From: Streptomyces griseoluteus
GTDB taxonomy: Bacteria; Actinomycetota; Actinomycetes; Streptomycetales; Streptomycetaceae
Direction: 5' to 3'
DNA: 64,000 nt
Assembly (NCBI RefSeq): GCF_004784465.1
Contig: NZ_SRRU01000005.1
Coordinates: 124,001 to 188,000, forward strand
Under the pieces are notes generated by a model. That model was not told where the DNA came from. It saw only the letters and a list, made by a program, of their open reading frames with translations, and made no database searches. Numbering within the stretch: the first letter of the stretch is position 1; each line of letters starts with the position of its first letter. The position numbers and the translations under genes are program-made. Of this stretch, positions 46,264-55,585 are shown piece by piece.

Positions 46264-49200
46264 GTGAGCTATCTGCGGCTTCCCCACATCAGTGACGATC
46301 TGCTGTGCTTCGTGGCCGAGGACGACCTCTGGCTGGCGCCGCTCGACGAACCGGGCCGCCCCTGGCGGCTCACCGCGGACCGCACCAAGGCCGGACACCC
46401 CCGCTTCTCGCCCGACGGCAAGCAGATCGCCTTCACGAGCTGGCGCAGCCTGGTGCCCGAGATCCACCTGGTGGACGTGGCCGGCGGCCCGGCGCGGCAG
46501 TTGACGTACTGGGGCAGCGCCGACACCCAGGTGTGCGGCTGGACGCCCCCCGACCAGCACGGCAGGAGCGACATCCTGGCCGTCGCCTCGCACGGCCAGC
46601 CCTTCTCCTACTTCACCTGGGCCCACAAGGTCGGCACCGACGGCAGTCCCGGCGGGCGGCTGCCCTGGGGCCCGGTCGGTGACATCCAGGTCGCGGACAC
46701 CGCGGGCGAGCACCAGACCCTCCTCCTCACCGGCACGCCCCCGCACGAACCGGCGTCCTGGAAGCGGTACCGCGGCGGCGCGACGGGACGACTGTGGCTC
46801 CAGGGGCGACGGCTGCTGGAGGACATCGACGGCCAGCTCTCCTCCCCGATGTTCGTCGCCGGCCGCATCGTCTTCCTCTCCGACCACGAGGGCATCGGCA
46901 ACCTGTACTCCGTCGCCCCGGACGGCACCGACCTGCGCCGTCACACCGACCACGACGCCTTCTACGCCCGGCACGCCGCGACCGACGGCGAGCGAGTGGT
47001 CTACCAGTGCGCCGGTGACCTCTGGATCGTGGAAGACCTCTCCCCCACCGGCACCCCGCGCAAGCTGGACATCGACCTGGGCGGCCCCGCTCCCGGCCGC
47101 CGTCCCTACCAGGTGCCCGCCGCGCACAACGTGGACGGCCTCTCGGTGGACGAGACCGGCCGGGCCAGCGCGGTCACCGTCCGGGGCAGCCTGTACTGGC
47201 TCACCCACCGCGACGGCCCGGCCCGCACCATCGCCGACACACCCGGCGTCCGGGTCCGGCTGCCGGAGATGCTGGGCTCGACCGGCCAGCTCGCCTACGT
47301 CACCGACGCCGAGGGCGAGGACGCGGTGGCCGTCGCCCAGCTCCCCCGCGCCACCGGCGGCCGCGAGCCCCGGCTGCTCGGCGAGGGCCGGCTCGGCCGG
47401 GTGCTGGAGCTGGTCTCCGACCCGGAGGGCGAACGGCTTGCGGTCGCCTCGCACGACGGCAGGCTGCTGCTGATCGACGTGGCGGAGGACGCCGAGAGCA
47501 CCGAGGGGCGGGAACCCGGCACCGTCACCGAGCTGATCCGCTCCGACAACGGCCCCGTCCGCGACCTCGCCTTCTCCCCCGACGGCGCCTGGCTCACCTG
47601 GTCCCACCCCGGCATCGGCCGCTCCCTGCGCCAGATCAAGCTCGCCCGGATCAAGGACCGCCTGATCGTGGACGTCACCAACGGCCGGTTCGAGGACGAG
47701 AACCCGGCCTTCACCAGCGACGGCCGCTACCTCGCCTTCCTCTCCTGGCGCGGCTTCGACCCGGTGTACGACGTGCACACCGGCGACCTGTCCTTCCCGC
47801 TCGGCTGCCGCCCCTACCTGGTCCCGCTGAACTCGGCCACGCCCTCCCCGTTCGCGCTCAACCCCGAGGGCCGTCCGGCGGCGGGCGGGCTCGATCCGCT
47901 GGAGAACGGGTCCGGCGAGGGCGGCACGGTGACCGTGGAGGTGGAGGGGCTGGAGAACCGGGTCACGCCGTTCCCGGTGATGTCCTCCAAGTACTCGGCG
48001 CTGCGCCCGGTCGCGGGCGGCGGGCTGGTCTGGCTGCGCTGGCCGATCTCCGGCGCGCTGGGCGAGACCTTCGTCAACCCCGCCGACATCAGCGGGCGGC
48101 CCACGCTGGAACACTTCAACCTCAGCAAGGCGAAGAAGTCCGAACTGGTCGCCCACCTGGACTGGTTCGAGGTGAGCGGCGACGGCACCCGGCTGGTCGT
48201 GGTGGACGAGGGCGACCTGCGCGCGGTGCCCGCCACCGAGCCCGGCGACAGCGACACCACGGTGTGGATAGACCTGCGGCGCATCCTGCACGAGGTGGAC
48301 CCCGCCGCCGAGTGGCGCGGCGCCTACGCCGAGGGCGGCCGGATCACCCGGGACTACTTCTGGGACCCCGGCATGTGCGGGATCGACTGGACGGCGATCC
48401 TGGATCAGTACCGCCCGCTGGTCGAACGGGTCGCCTCCCCCGACGAGTTCGCCGACCTGATGCGCGAGGTCCTCGGCGAACTGGGCACGTCGCACGCCTA
48501 CGTCACCCCGGCCCGGCGCAACGAGGGCCCGCCGCACTACCAGCGCCGGCAGGGCCTCCTCGGCGCCAACTTCGTCTGCCGGAACGGCGCCTGGATGGTC
48601 GCCCGCATCCTCGACGGCGACTCCTCCGACTCCCGCGCCCGCTCTCCGCTGGCCGGCACCGGCATCCGCGCGGGCTCGGTGCTGACCCATGTCAACGGGC
48701 GCCCGGTGGACCCGGTGACCGGGCCCTACCCGCTGCTCGCGGGCTCCGGCGGCACCACCGTCGACCTCACCTTCACCCCGCCGCCGGGCGAGCCGGGCCC
48801 CGCCCGCCGGGTGGCCGTGGTCCCGCTGATCGACGACCGGTCGCTGCGCTACCAGGACTGGGTGGCCAAACGCCGCGAGGTGGTACGGGAGTTGAGCGGC
48901 GGCAAGTGCGGCTATCTGCACATCCCCGACATGGGCGGCTCCGGCTGGGCCCAGTTCAACCGGGATCTGCGCCTGGAGGTCTCCCGGCCCGCGCTGATCG
49001 TGGACGTGCGCGGCAACGCGGGCGGGAACATCAGCGAGCTGGTGATGGAGAAGCTGACCCGGAAAATCCTCGGCTGGGACCTCACCCGTAACGCCCAGCC
49101 GGTGTCGTACGCCTCCAACGCGCCGCGCGGGCCGGTGGTGGCGTTGGCGGACGAGGCGACGTCCTCCGACGGCGACATGATCACCGCCGCGATCAAGCTG

Positions 49201-49536
49201 CTGGGGCTCGGCCCGGTGGTCGGGCAGCGCACCTGGGGCGGCGTGGTCGGCATGACCGGCAGGCACCGGCTGGGTGACGGCACGGTGATCACGGTGCCGA
49301 TGAACGCGGCCTGGTTCGAGGAGTACGGCTGGTCCGTGGAGAACCGGGGCGTCACCCCCGACCTGGAGGCGCTGCGCACCCCGCTGGACTGGGCCGAGGG
49401 CCGCTACGCGCAGCTCGACGACGCGGTGGGGCTGGCGCTGGACATGCTGGAGACGACCCCGGCCGCGGTGCCACCCGACTACAGCGACGTACCGGACCGC
49501 TCACGGCCGAAGCTGCCACCGCGCGAAGAGGGGTGA
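46264..49536 (+). CDS. tricorn protease homologue
   Basis: 1090 residues from GTG 46264. It degrades oligopeptides released by larger proteases. N-terminal beta-propellers (about 1-330 and 330-680, WD/PD40-like: HPRFSPDGKQIAF, LAFSPDGAWLTW), a helical segment, a PDZ domain (RAGSVLTHVNGRPVDP) and the S41 core. Catalytic residues can be placed: S743-H744 in GTSHAY and the nucleophile in ATSSDGD (S967-S968-D969), matching S745-H746 and S965-D966 of Thermoplasma tricorn. No clear ribosome-binding site. Confidence 0.93.
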   Translation: MSYLRLPHISDDLLCFVAEDDLWLAPLDEPGRPWRLTADRTKAGHPRFSPDGKQIAFTSWRSLVPEIHLVDVAGGPARQLTYWGSADTQVCGWTPPDQHGRSDILAVASHGQPFSYFTWAHKVGTDGSPGGRLPWGPVGDIQVADTAGEHQTLLLTGTPPHEPASWKRYRGGATGRLWLQGRRLLEDIDGQLSSPMFVAGRIVFLSDHEGIGNLYSVAPDGTDLRRHTDHDAFYARHAATDGERVVYQCAGDLWIVEDLSPTGTPRKLDIDLGGPAPGRRPYQVPAAHNVDGLSVDETGRASAVTVRGSLYWLTHRDGPARTIADTPGVRVRLPEMLGSTGQLAYVTDAEGEDAVAVAQLPRATGGREPRLLGEGRLGRVLELVSDPEGERLAVASHDGRLLLIDVAEDAESTEGREPGTVTELIRSDNGPVRDLAFSPDGAWLTWSHPGIGRSLRQIKLARIKDRLIVDVTNGRFEDENPAFTSDGRYLAFLSWRGFDPVYDVHTGDLSFPLGCRPYLVPLNSATPSPFALNPEGRPAAGGLDPLENGSGEGGTVTVEVEGLENRVTPFPVMSSKYSALRPVAGGGLVWLRWPISGALGETFVNPADISGRPTLEHFNLSKAKKSELVAHLDWFEVSGDGTRLVVVDEGDLRAVPATEPGDSDTTVWIDLRRILHEVDPAAEWRGAYAEGGRITRDYFWDPGMCGIDWTAILDQYRPLVERVASPDEFADLMREVLGELGTSHAYVTPARRNEGPPHYQRRQGLLGANFVCRNGAWMVARILDGDSSDSRARSPLAGTGIRAGSVLTHVNGRPVDPVTGPYPLLAGSGGTTVDLTFTPPPGEPGPARRVAVVPLIDDRSLRYQDWVAKRREVVRELSGGKCGYLHIPDMGGSGWAQFNRDLRLEVSRPALIVDVRGNAGGNISELVMEKLTRKILGWDLTRNAQPVSYASNAPRGPVVALADEATSSDGDMITAAIKLLGLGPVVGQRTWGGVVGMTGRHRLGDGTVITVPMNAAWFEEYGWSVENRGVTPDLEALRTPLDWAEGRYAQLDDAVGLALDMLETTPAAVPPDYSDVPDRSRPKLPPREEG

Positions 49537-49552
49537 GGGGGCAAAAAAAGAG

Positions 49553-49568
49553 GGCGGGACCTCCCGCC
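49553..49568. terminator. short hairpin after the tricorn gene
   Basis: GGCGGGA-CC-TCCCGCC, preceded on the plus strand by a run of seven A (49543-49549). A T-run therefore follows it only for minus-strand transcription; for the tricorn transcript it is a weak hairpin. Confidence 0.4.
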
Positions 49569-49578
49569 ACCAACAACG

Positions 49579-49584
49579 TATAGC
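49579..49584 (+). promoter_or_regulatory. helR -10 element
   Basis: TATAGC directly upstream of the RAE palindrome. This promoter-then-RAE order is the one described for rifamycin-induced genes. Confidence 0.45.
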
Positions 49585-49588
49585 GCAA

Positions 49589-49613
49589 GGGGGGCCTTGC
49601 GGCAAGGCCCCCC
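49589..49613 (+). promoter_or_regulatory. rifamycin-associated element (RAE)
   Basis: GGGGGGCCTTGC-G-GCAAGGCCCCCC: a perfect 25-base inverted repeat containing the RAE core CTTGCGGCAAG. RAEs control rifamycin-inactivating enzymes and helR in actinomycetes. It sits 46 bases before the helR start. Confidence 0.85.
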
Positions 49614-49658
49614 TCATGCCGCAGAATCGCTCGCCGAGCCCAGAACCTGCGGAAATGA

Positions 49659-51842
49659 GTGATCCACTACATGTGTGCGCTGCTGTCCGAGCGTGAACCC
49701 GCGCCGGAGTCCCGCGCGTTCGACCTCCCCGACCGGCTCGCCGCCAAGGCCGACCCGGCACTGATCGCCGCCGACGAGCGGCACTTCGCGGACATCGCCG
49801 CGAGCCTGGAGCAGACCGTCGCCGAGCTGTCCGCGAGCCTGGACGCCCTGCGCCGGGCGCCCGGCGGGGTGGGCCGGGAGGTGCTGGAGCGGGACCTGGA
49901 GATCCACCGGCTGACGGCCCGGCTGCGCGCCCTGCGCCGCTTCGGCCTCGACCTCTGCCTGGGCCACATCGTGCACGACGGCGACCCCGAGCCGGTCTAC
50001 ATCGGCCGGCTCGGCCTCACCGACAGCACCGGCCGCCGGCTGCTGATCGACTGGCGCTCCCCCGCCGCCGAACCGTTCTTCGCCGCGACCCACGCCCACC
50101 CGATGGGCCTTCTCCGCCGCCGCCGCTACCGCTGGACGCGGGGCCGGATCAGCGACTACTGGGACGAGGTGTTCACCGCCGAAGGTCTGGAGCACCACGC
50201 GGCGCTGGACGACCAGTCCGCGTTCATCGCCACCCTCGGCACCAACCGCTCGGAGCGGATGCGGGACGTGCTCGCCACCATCCAGGCCGACCAGGACGCC
50301 ATCATCCGCGCCTCCTCGCGCGGCGCCCTCGTGGTGGACGGCGGCCCCGGCACCGGCAAGACCGTCGTCGCCCTGCACCGCTCCGCCTACCTGCTCCACT
50401 CCGACCCGCGTCTCGGACACCGACGGGGCGGCGTGCTGTTCGTCGGCCCGCACCAGCCCTACCTGAACTACGTCGCCGACGTGCTGCCGAGCCTGGGCGA
50501 GGAGGGGGTGCAGACCTGCACCGTGCGGGACCTGGTCGCCGAGGGCGCCACGGCGGGCGTCGAGGCGGACCCGGAGGTGGCCCGGCTGAAGTCCTCCGCG
50601 GACCTGGTGAAGGGCATCGAGAAGGCGGTGCGCTTCTACGAGACCCCGCCCACCGATCCGCTGACCGTCAGCACCCCCTGGGCCGAGCTGCACCTGACCG
50701 CGGCCGACTGGGCCGAGGCGTTCGAGGCGGCGGAGACGGGCGTCCCGCACAACGAGGCCCGCGACCTGATCTGGGAGGCGCTCGTCACGATCCTCCACGA
50801 CCAGCTCGACAAGGACGTTCCGCAGCAGCTGTTCCGTCGCGCCCTCGCCTCCGACGGCGAGCTGACCGACACCCTCCGCCGCGCCTGGCCCCTGCTGGAG
50901 GCGGCCGACCTGGTCGGTGACCTGTGGACCGTCCCGGCGTACCTGCGGATGTGCGCCCCCTGGCTCACCCCCGACGAGGTACGCCTGTTGCGCCGCGCCG
51001 ACCCGCAGGCGTGGACGGTGTCCGACCTGCCATTGCTGGACGCGGCCCGGCAGCGGCTGGGGGACCCGGAGACCTCGCGGAAGAAGCGCCGCCAGGCCGC
51101 CACGGTCGCCGTCGAGCGGGAGCGGATGGCCGCCGTCATCGACAGCGTGATCGCGGCCGACCCGGACGGCGAGGGCGCGGTGACGATGCTGCACGGGCAG
51201 GACCTCAAGGACAGCCTGGTCGACGAGGGCGCGCTGCCCGCCATCGAGGCGGACGCGCTGGCCGGGCCGTTCGCGCACATCGTGGTGGACGAGGCCCAGG
51301 AGCTGACCGACGCCGAGTGGCAGATGCTGCTCCTGCGCTGCCCGTCCCGGAGCTTCACCATCGTGGGCGACCGCGCCCAGGCCCGGCACGGCTTCACCGA
51401 GTCGTGGCGGGAGCGGCTCGCGCGGGCCGGCCTCGGCCGGGTGGAGGTGGCCTCGCTGAGCATCAACTACCGCACCCCCGAAGAGGTGATGACGGAGGCC
51501 GAGCCGGTGATCCGGGCCGCCATCCCGGACGCCAACGTGCCCACCTCGGTACGCGCGGCCGGCATCCCGGTCACCTACGGCTCGGTGTCCGGCCTTGACG
51601 CGGTGCTGCACGACTGGCTGGCCGAGAACGCGGAAGGCACCGCCTGCGTCATCGGCGATCCGGCGTTCAGGGAGCGCCCCCGCGTCCGGTCGCTCACCCC
51701 CGAGCTGGCGAAGGGGCTGGAGTTCGACCTGGTCGTACTGGTGGAGCCGGACGCCTTCGGCGAGGGCATCGAGGGCGCGGTGGACCGCTATGTGGCGATG
51801 ACCCGCGCCACCCAGCGGCTGGTCGTGCTGAGCGGTACCTAG
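49659..51842 (+). CDS. helR: RNA polymerase-recycling ATPase HelR (HelD family)
   Basis: 727 residues from GTG 49659 (in-frame ATG 49671 is possible). An N-terminal coiled coil (ADERHFADIAASLEQTVAEL), then a split UvrD-like helicase core: Walker A in VVDGGPGTGKTVVALHR, Walker B IVVDEAQELTD, motif III VGDRAQARHG, and motif VI AMTRATQRLVVL. Such proteins lever RNA polymerase off stalled complexes; HelR displaces rifamycin-bound polymerase and gives resistance. The RAE upstream makes this identification specific. Confidence 0.92.
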   Translation: MIHYMCALLSEREPAPESRAFDLPDRLAAKADPALIAADERHFADIAASLEQTVAELSASLDALRRAPGGVGREVLERDLEIHRLTARLRALRRFGLDLCLGHIVHDGDPEPVYIGRLGLTDSTGRRLLIDWRSPAAEPFFAATHAHPMGLLRRRRYRWTRGRISDYWDEVFTAEGLEHHAALDDQSAFIATLGTNRSERMRDVLATIQADQDAIIRASSRGALVVDGGPGTGKTVVALHRSAYLLHSDPRLGHRRGGVLFVGPHQPYLNYVADVLPSLGEEGVQTCTVRDLVAEGATAGVEADPEVARLKSSADLVKGIEKAVRFYETPPTDPLTVSTPWAELHLTAADWAEAFEAAETGVPHNEARDLIWEALVTILHDQLDKDVPQQLFRRALASDGELTDTLRRAWPLLEAADLVGDLWTVPAYLRMCAPWLTPDEVRLLRRADPQAWTVSDLPLLDAARQRLGDPETSRKKRRQAATVAVERERMAAVIDSVIAADPDGEGAVTMLHGQDLKDSLVDEGALPAIEADALAGPFAHIVVDEAQELTDAEWQMLLLRCPSRSFTIVGDRAQARHGFTESWRERLARAGLGRVEVASLSINYRTPEEVMTEAEPVIRAAIPDANVPTSVRAAGIPVTYGSVSGLDAVLHDWLAENAEGTACVIGDPAFRERPRVRSLTPELAKGLEFDLVVLVEPDAFGEGIEGAVDRYVAMTRATQRLVVLSGT

Positions 51843-51853
51843 TCACGCGCCGG

Positions 51854-51886
51854 GGCGGGGCGCCCGGACGTGCCGGGCGCCCCGCC
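51854..51886 (+). terminator. helR terminator hairpin
   Basis: 14-bp perfect stem (GGCGGGGCGCCCGG / CCGGGCGCCCCGCC) with a 5-base loop, 12 bases after the stop. Confidence 0.85.
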
Positions 51887-51910
51887 GTGGCTTTCGCCGG
51901 ATCTGCCGCG

Positions 51911-52168
51911 TCAGGCGGTGTGGTCCGGGTCGAAGCGGTCCTCCATGTCCCGCATGCCGCCCTGGGCGCGGTCACGGTCCCGCATGCCGCCCTCGGCGCG
52001 GTCACGCTGGGGCTGGTGGGTGCGCTCCTGCTGGTCACGCCCCTGCGGGCCGCGCTGGCCGGCCTTCTCGCGCGCCTGGCCCGCCTTCTCCTTGGCCTGG
52101 CCGGCCTTCTCCTTGGCCTGGTCCTGCATCTTGCGGGACTTCTCCTGGAACTGGTCCTTCATACCCAT
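51911..52168 (-). CDS. small hydrophilic repeat protein (LEA/CsbD-like)
   Basis: 85 residues, no membrane segment and almost no hydrophobic core. The first half is built of Lys-Glu-Lys-Ala-Gly-Gln units (AKEKAGQ repeated, one as AREKAGQ). The second half repeats RDRAEGGMRD / RDRAQGGMRD. Such composition suggests an intrinsically disordered, stress-type protein. ATG 52168 is preceded by AGGAG at some distance; ATG 52162 two codons later is possible. Confidence 0.7.
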   Translation of the reverse strand: MGMKDQFQEKSRKMQDQAKEKAGQAKEKAGQAREKAGQRGPQGRDQQERTHQPQRDRAEGGMRDRDRAQGGMRDMEDRFDPDHTA

Positions 52169-52254
52169 GTGGGTTCACACTCCTGGTGAGAACGGTTTCG
52201 GCCCCGGTGGAGCCTCGACCAGATTCACACGGGCGAACACCCTGCGCATGTCGA

Positions 52255-53139
52255 TCAGTTACGCTGCGTAGCGCGGGCCGCCTCGTCGGCCGCGCCGCCC
52301 GCGCCCACAAGCCCCGACCGCATCCCGGTCAGCCGGTCCGCGTACCTGCGCATCTCCCGCTGGCCGACGGTGCCGATGAGTGCCGGGAGGTAGCCGCGGA
52401 TGCCCTGCATCCCGCGCAGCCACCACTGTCCGTACACGTGGGGCGACCGGCGCTCGATGCCGTCCACCAGCCGGTCGACGGCCGGGCCGAGCGGGTAGGT
52501 CTTGTTCGACGGCCAGGGCAGCCGCTGCCTCAACTCCCGCATCACGTCGTCCTGGTCGGCGCCGCGCACCATGTCGGTGTCGGTCCAGGACAGGTAGGCG
52601 ACGCCCACCCGCACGCCCAGGTAGCCGACTTCGCCGCGCAGGCTGTGCGCGTACGCCTCCACGCCCGACTTGGAGGCGCAGTACGCCGTCATCATCGGCG
52701 CCGGGGTCATCGCGGCGAGGGAGGCGATCTGGAGCAGGTAGCCGCGGCTCTCGGTGAGCACCGGCAGGAAGGCGCGGGCGGTGACGGCCGAGCCGATGAG
52801 GTTGACCTCGATCACCCGCCGCCAGGCCACCGGATCGGAGTCGGCCAACGGACCGCCGGTCGCCACACCGGCGTTGGCCACCACGATGTCGACCTTGCCG
52901 AACCGCTCCTTCACCTCGGCGGCCACCCGGCTCATCGCCTCGTGGTCGGTGACATCGGCGTACCAGTGGGCGCTCTCGCCGTACAGCCGCTCGGAGACGG
53001 CCTTCAGCTCGTCCTCCTCCAGGCCGACGAGGGCCACCTTGGCGCCGCGCGCGGAGAGTTTGCGGGCCAGCAGCTCGCCGACGCCGCGTGCCGCACCGGT
53101 GACGACGGCCACCTGTCCTTCGAGACCGACCTTGCTCAT
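52255..53139 (-). CDS. SDR-family oxidoreductase
   Basis: 294 residues of the classical short-chain dehydrogenase fold: TGAARGVGELLARKL for the cofactor, NAG in VVANAGVA, catalytic S in QIASLAAMT and YCASK. A C-terminal extension of about 60 residues is present. In this operon it would oxidise an alcohol made by the preceding hydrolase. ATG 53139 has GGAGGAGG upstream and overlaps the hydrolase stop. Third gene of the monooxygenase operon. Confidence 0.9.
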   Translation of the reverse strand: MSKVGLEGQVAVVTGAARGVGELLARKLSARGAKVALVGLEEDELKAVSERLYGESAHWYADVTDHEAMSRVAAEVKERFGKVDIVVANAGVATGGPLADSDPVAWRRVIEVNLIGSAVTARAFLPVLTESRGYLLQIASLAAMTPAPMMTAYCASKSGVEAYAHSLRGEVGYLGVRVGVAYLSWTDTDMVRGADQDDVMRELRQRLPWPSNKTYPLGPAVDRLVDGIERRSPHVYGQWWLRGMQGIRGYLPALIGTVGQREMRRYADRLTGMRSGLVGAGGAADEAARATQRN

Positions 53140-54023
53140 GCGCCCTCCTCCAAGGTGACGGGGATGTTCCCCGTGACGTACATGGTGACGAGTTCCCGTA
53201 TCCGGCCGGTCACCGCTTCCGGTGCCTCCACCGGGGTCATGTGCCCGATGCCGAACAGCTCGATGAATCCGGCGCAGTCGGGCAGCTCGGCGACGAGCGC
53301 GCGGGCGTGCGACGAGGGGGTGAGCCGGTCGGCGGTGCCGTGCAGCACGGCGGTGGGCACGGTCAACTGCCGTACTCCGTGGTCGAGATCGAGCCGGTCC
53401 AGCACCGCACCCCAGGCCTGCCGGGCGGTGCGCGGGCAGGCGTGCACGATCCGGGCGCAGGTGTCGACCAGGTGCGGGGCCGAACCGGGGCCCATGGTCG
53501 CGTACTTGAGGATCTTCCTGGCCAGGGGCGTGACCGGGCCGAGCGGCAGGGACGAGCCGAGGATGCGCCCGGTGAGCCAGGTGCGGACGCGTCCGGCGCG
53601 CAGCGGCACCACGCGCGCCTCGGCGGTGAGCCGTCCGCTGCCGGTGCTGCACAGCAGCACGGCGGCCGCGTGCTCCCGGAAGCGCGGGCGGCCCGAGGCG
53701 GACATGATCGTCATGCCGCCCATGGAGTGGCCGACGATCAGGGCGCGTTCACCGGGCGCGAGGGTGGCCGCGAGCACCGCTTCCAGGTCGTCCGCGAGCG
53801 CGTCGGTGGAGCACACCGGGCTGTACGGGCTCAGGCCGTGGCCGCGCTGGTCGTAGGTGATGACCCGGTGGTCTCGGGCCAGCTCCTCGGTCTGCGCGGC
53901 CCAGAAGGCGGTGGAGCAGGACCAGCCGTGGGAGAGGACGACCGGGGGCGCGCCCTCGGGTCCGTGCACCTCCACGTGCAGGCGGGCGCCGTTGGTGGAG
54001 GTGACCTCCAGGACGCGGCTCAT
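53136..54023 (-). CDS. alpha/beta hydrolase
   Basis: 295 residues. Oxyanion HGW in VVLSHGWSCS, nucleophile Ser in IVGHSMGGMT, acid Asp in HGTADRLTP and catalytic His in GIGHMTPVEAP. An esterase- or lipase-type enzyme. It overlaps both neighbours by ATGA junctions, so a Baeyer-Villiger ester or lactone made by the upstream monooxygenase is its likely substrate. Confidence 0.9.
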   Translation of the reverse strand: MSRVLEVTSTNGARLHVEVHGPEGAPPVVLSHGWSCSTAFWAAQTEELARDHRVITYDQRGHGLSPYSPVCSTDALADDLEAVLAATLAPGERALIVGHSMGGMTIMSASGRPRFREHAAAVLLCSTGSGRLTAEARVVPLRAGRVRTWLTGRILGSSLPLGPVTPLARKILKYATMGPGSAPHLVDTCARIVHACPRTARQAWGAVLDRLDLDHGVRQLTVPTAVLHGTADRLTPSSHARALVAELPDCAGFIELFGIGHMTPVEAPEAVTGRIRELVTMYVTGNIPVTLEEGA

Positions 54024-55540
54024 GCGGTTGCCTCGCTCGGGACGGCGGTCGGCTTCGTGGTCTCGGGCGCGGGCTTGCGCAGCACCTCGTACTCGGTGAG
54101 GTCCACGCGGCGGGTGGCCTGGCGGAACTCGCTGGTGGTGCCGGGCCACACGGTGGTGTTGCGGCCGCCCGCGTCCAGGTACCAGCTCGTGCAGCCGCCG
54201 GTGTTCCAGACGGTGCGCTTCATCCGCTCCTGCACCCGGCGGTTCCAGCGGTCGACGGCGGCCGGGCGGGCGTCCAGCGCGGTGCGGCCGCCGAGGGTGT
54301 CGAGCTGGCGCATGTAGTCGGCCAGGTAGTTGAGCTGGGACTCGATCATCAGGATCATCGAGGAGTTGCCCAGGCCTGTGTTGGGCCCGATCACGCTCAG
54401 CCAGTTCGGGAACCCGGCCGCCGAGCCGCCGCGCAGCGCCTCCATGCCGCCCTTCCACGCCTCGGCGAGCGTGACGCCCCCGACACCGACCACGCGCTCG
54501 GCGATGGGCATGTCGGTGACGTGGAAGCCGGTGCCGAAGACGATCGCGTCGACCTCGGCCTCGGTGCCGTCGGCGGCGACCACGGTCGAGCCCCGGATCT
54601 CGGTGACCCCGCTCGCCACCACGTCCACGTTGGGCTGGGCGAGCGCCGGGTAGTACGTGCTGGACAGCAGGATGCGCTTGCAGCCGATGCGGTAGTCGGG
54701 GGTGAGCTTGGCGCGCAGGGCCGGGTCCTTGATGGCGCGGGTCATGTTGCGCCTGGCGAGCTGCTCGACCAGGCCGAGTTCGTCCGGGTGCTTGGTGAAC
54801 GCCTGCACCTGGAGTTCACGGATCCCCCAGAGCAGCCCGCGCCGCAGCCGGGCGGTGAAGGGCAGCGCCTGGTGCAGCTTGCGCTCGGCGGTGCCGATGG
54901 CCCGGTCCATGCGGGGCATCACCCAGGGCGGGGTGCGCTGGAAGACGGTGAGCCTCCCGACCTCGGGCTGGATCGAGGGGACGATCTGGATCGCGGAGGC
55001 GCCGGTGCCGACCATGGCGACGCGCTTGCCGCGCAGGTCGAAGTCGTGGTCCCAGCGGGCGGAGTGGAACACCCGGCCGGGGAACGAGTCCAGCCCCGGG
55101 ATGTCGGGGATCTTCGGGTCGGACAGCGGGCCGGTGGCGGAGACCACCACGTCGGCGGTGAGCGAGCCGCTCGCGGTCTCGATGTGCCAGCGCAGCTCGT
55201 CCTCGTCCCAGGTCATCAGCTTGACCTCGGAGTCGAAGCGCAGATGCGGGCGCAGCCCGAAGTCGTCGGCGACGCGCTCCAGGTAGGCCCGGATGTGCTC
55301 CTGCCCCGAGAAGGTGCGCGGCCAGTCGGGATTGGGGGCGAAGGAGAAGGAGTACAGGTGCGACGGCACGTCGCAGGCACAGCCCGGATAGCTGTTGTCC
55401 CGCCAGGTCCCGCCGACGCTGCCGGCCCGCTCCAGGACGACGAAGTCGGTGATCCCCTCCCGGCGCAGCCGCACGGCGGCCCCCAGCCCGCCGAACCCGG
55501 ACCCGATCACCGCCACCCGTACATGCTCGTGCTCGGCCAT
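54020..55540 (-). CDS. flavin monooxygenase, Baeyer-Villiger type
   Basis: 506 residues from ATG 55540, with GGAGG upstream. FAD site VAVIGSGFGGLGAAVRL, the FxGxxxHxxxW-like segment FPGRVFHSARWDHD (the BVMO fingerprint), and the NADPH site VAMVGTGASAIQ. It oxidises ketones to esters or lactones, or sulfur and nitrogen in some relatives. It is similar in type to mycobacterial MymA, whose operon also continues with a hydrolase and an SDR. First gene of the operon, divergent from a MerR regulator. Confidence 0.92.
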   Translation of the reverse strand: MAEHEHVRVAVIGSGFGGLGAAVRLRREGITDFVVLERAGSVGGTWRDNSYPGCACDVPSHLYSFSFAPNPDWPRTFSGQEHIRAYLERVADDFGLRPHLRFDSEVKLMTWDEDELRWHIETASGSLTADVVVSATGPLSDPKIPDIPGLDSFPGRVFHSARWDHDFDLRGKRVAMVGTGASAIQIVPSIQPEVGRLTVFQRTPPWVMPRMDRAIGTAERKLHQALPFTARLRRGLLWGIRELQVQAFTKHPDELGLVEQLARRNMTRAIKDPALRAKLTPDYRIGCKRILLSSTYYPALAQPNVDVVASGVTEIRGSTVVAADGTEAEVDAIVFGTGFHVTDMPIAERVVGVGGVTLAEAWKGGMEALRGGSAAGFPNWLSVIGPNTGLGNSSMILMIESQLNYLADYMRQLDTLGGRTALDARPAAVDRWNRRVQERMKRTVWNTGGCTSWYLDAGGRNTTVWPGTTSEFRQATRRVDLTEYEVLRKPAPETTKPTAVPSEATA

Positions 55541-55569
55541 CCCGACGCCTCCACGCATCCTCGGACTCT

Positions 55570-55585
55570 GCCAGTGAACACTGGC
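55570..55585. promoter_or_regulatory. palindrome between the monooxygenase operon and the MerR gene
   Basis: GCCAGTG-AA-CACTGGC, perfect 16-base palindrome in the 130-base divergent gap, 30 bases before the monooxygenase start. Likely operator for the MerR protein. Confidence 0.6.

Noticed and set aside
46081..49266. Long minus-strand open frame running into the TetR gene
   Set aside because: Antisense to the tricorn protease; the TetR protein clearly begins at ATG 46080 with its own ribosome-binding site.
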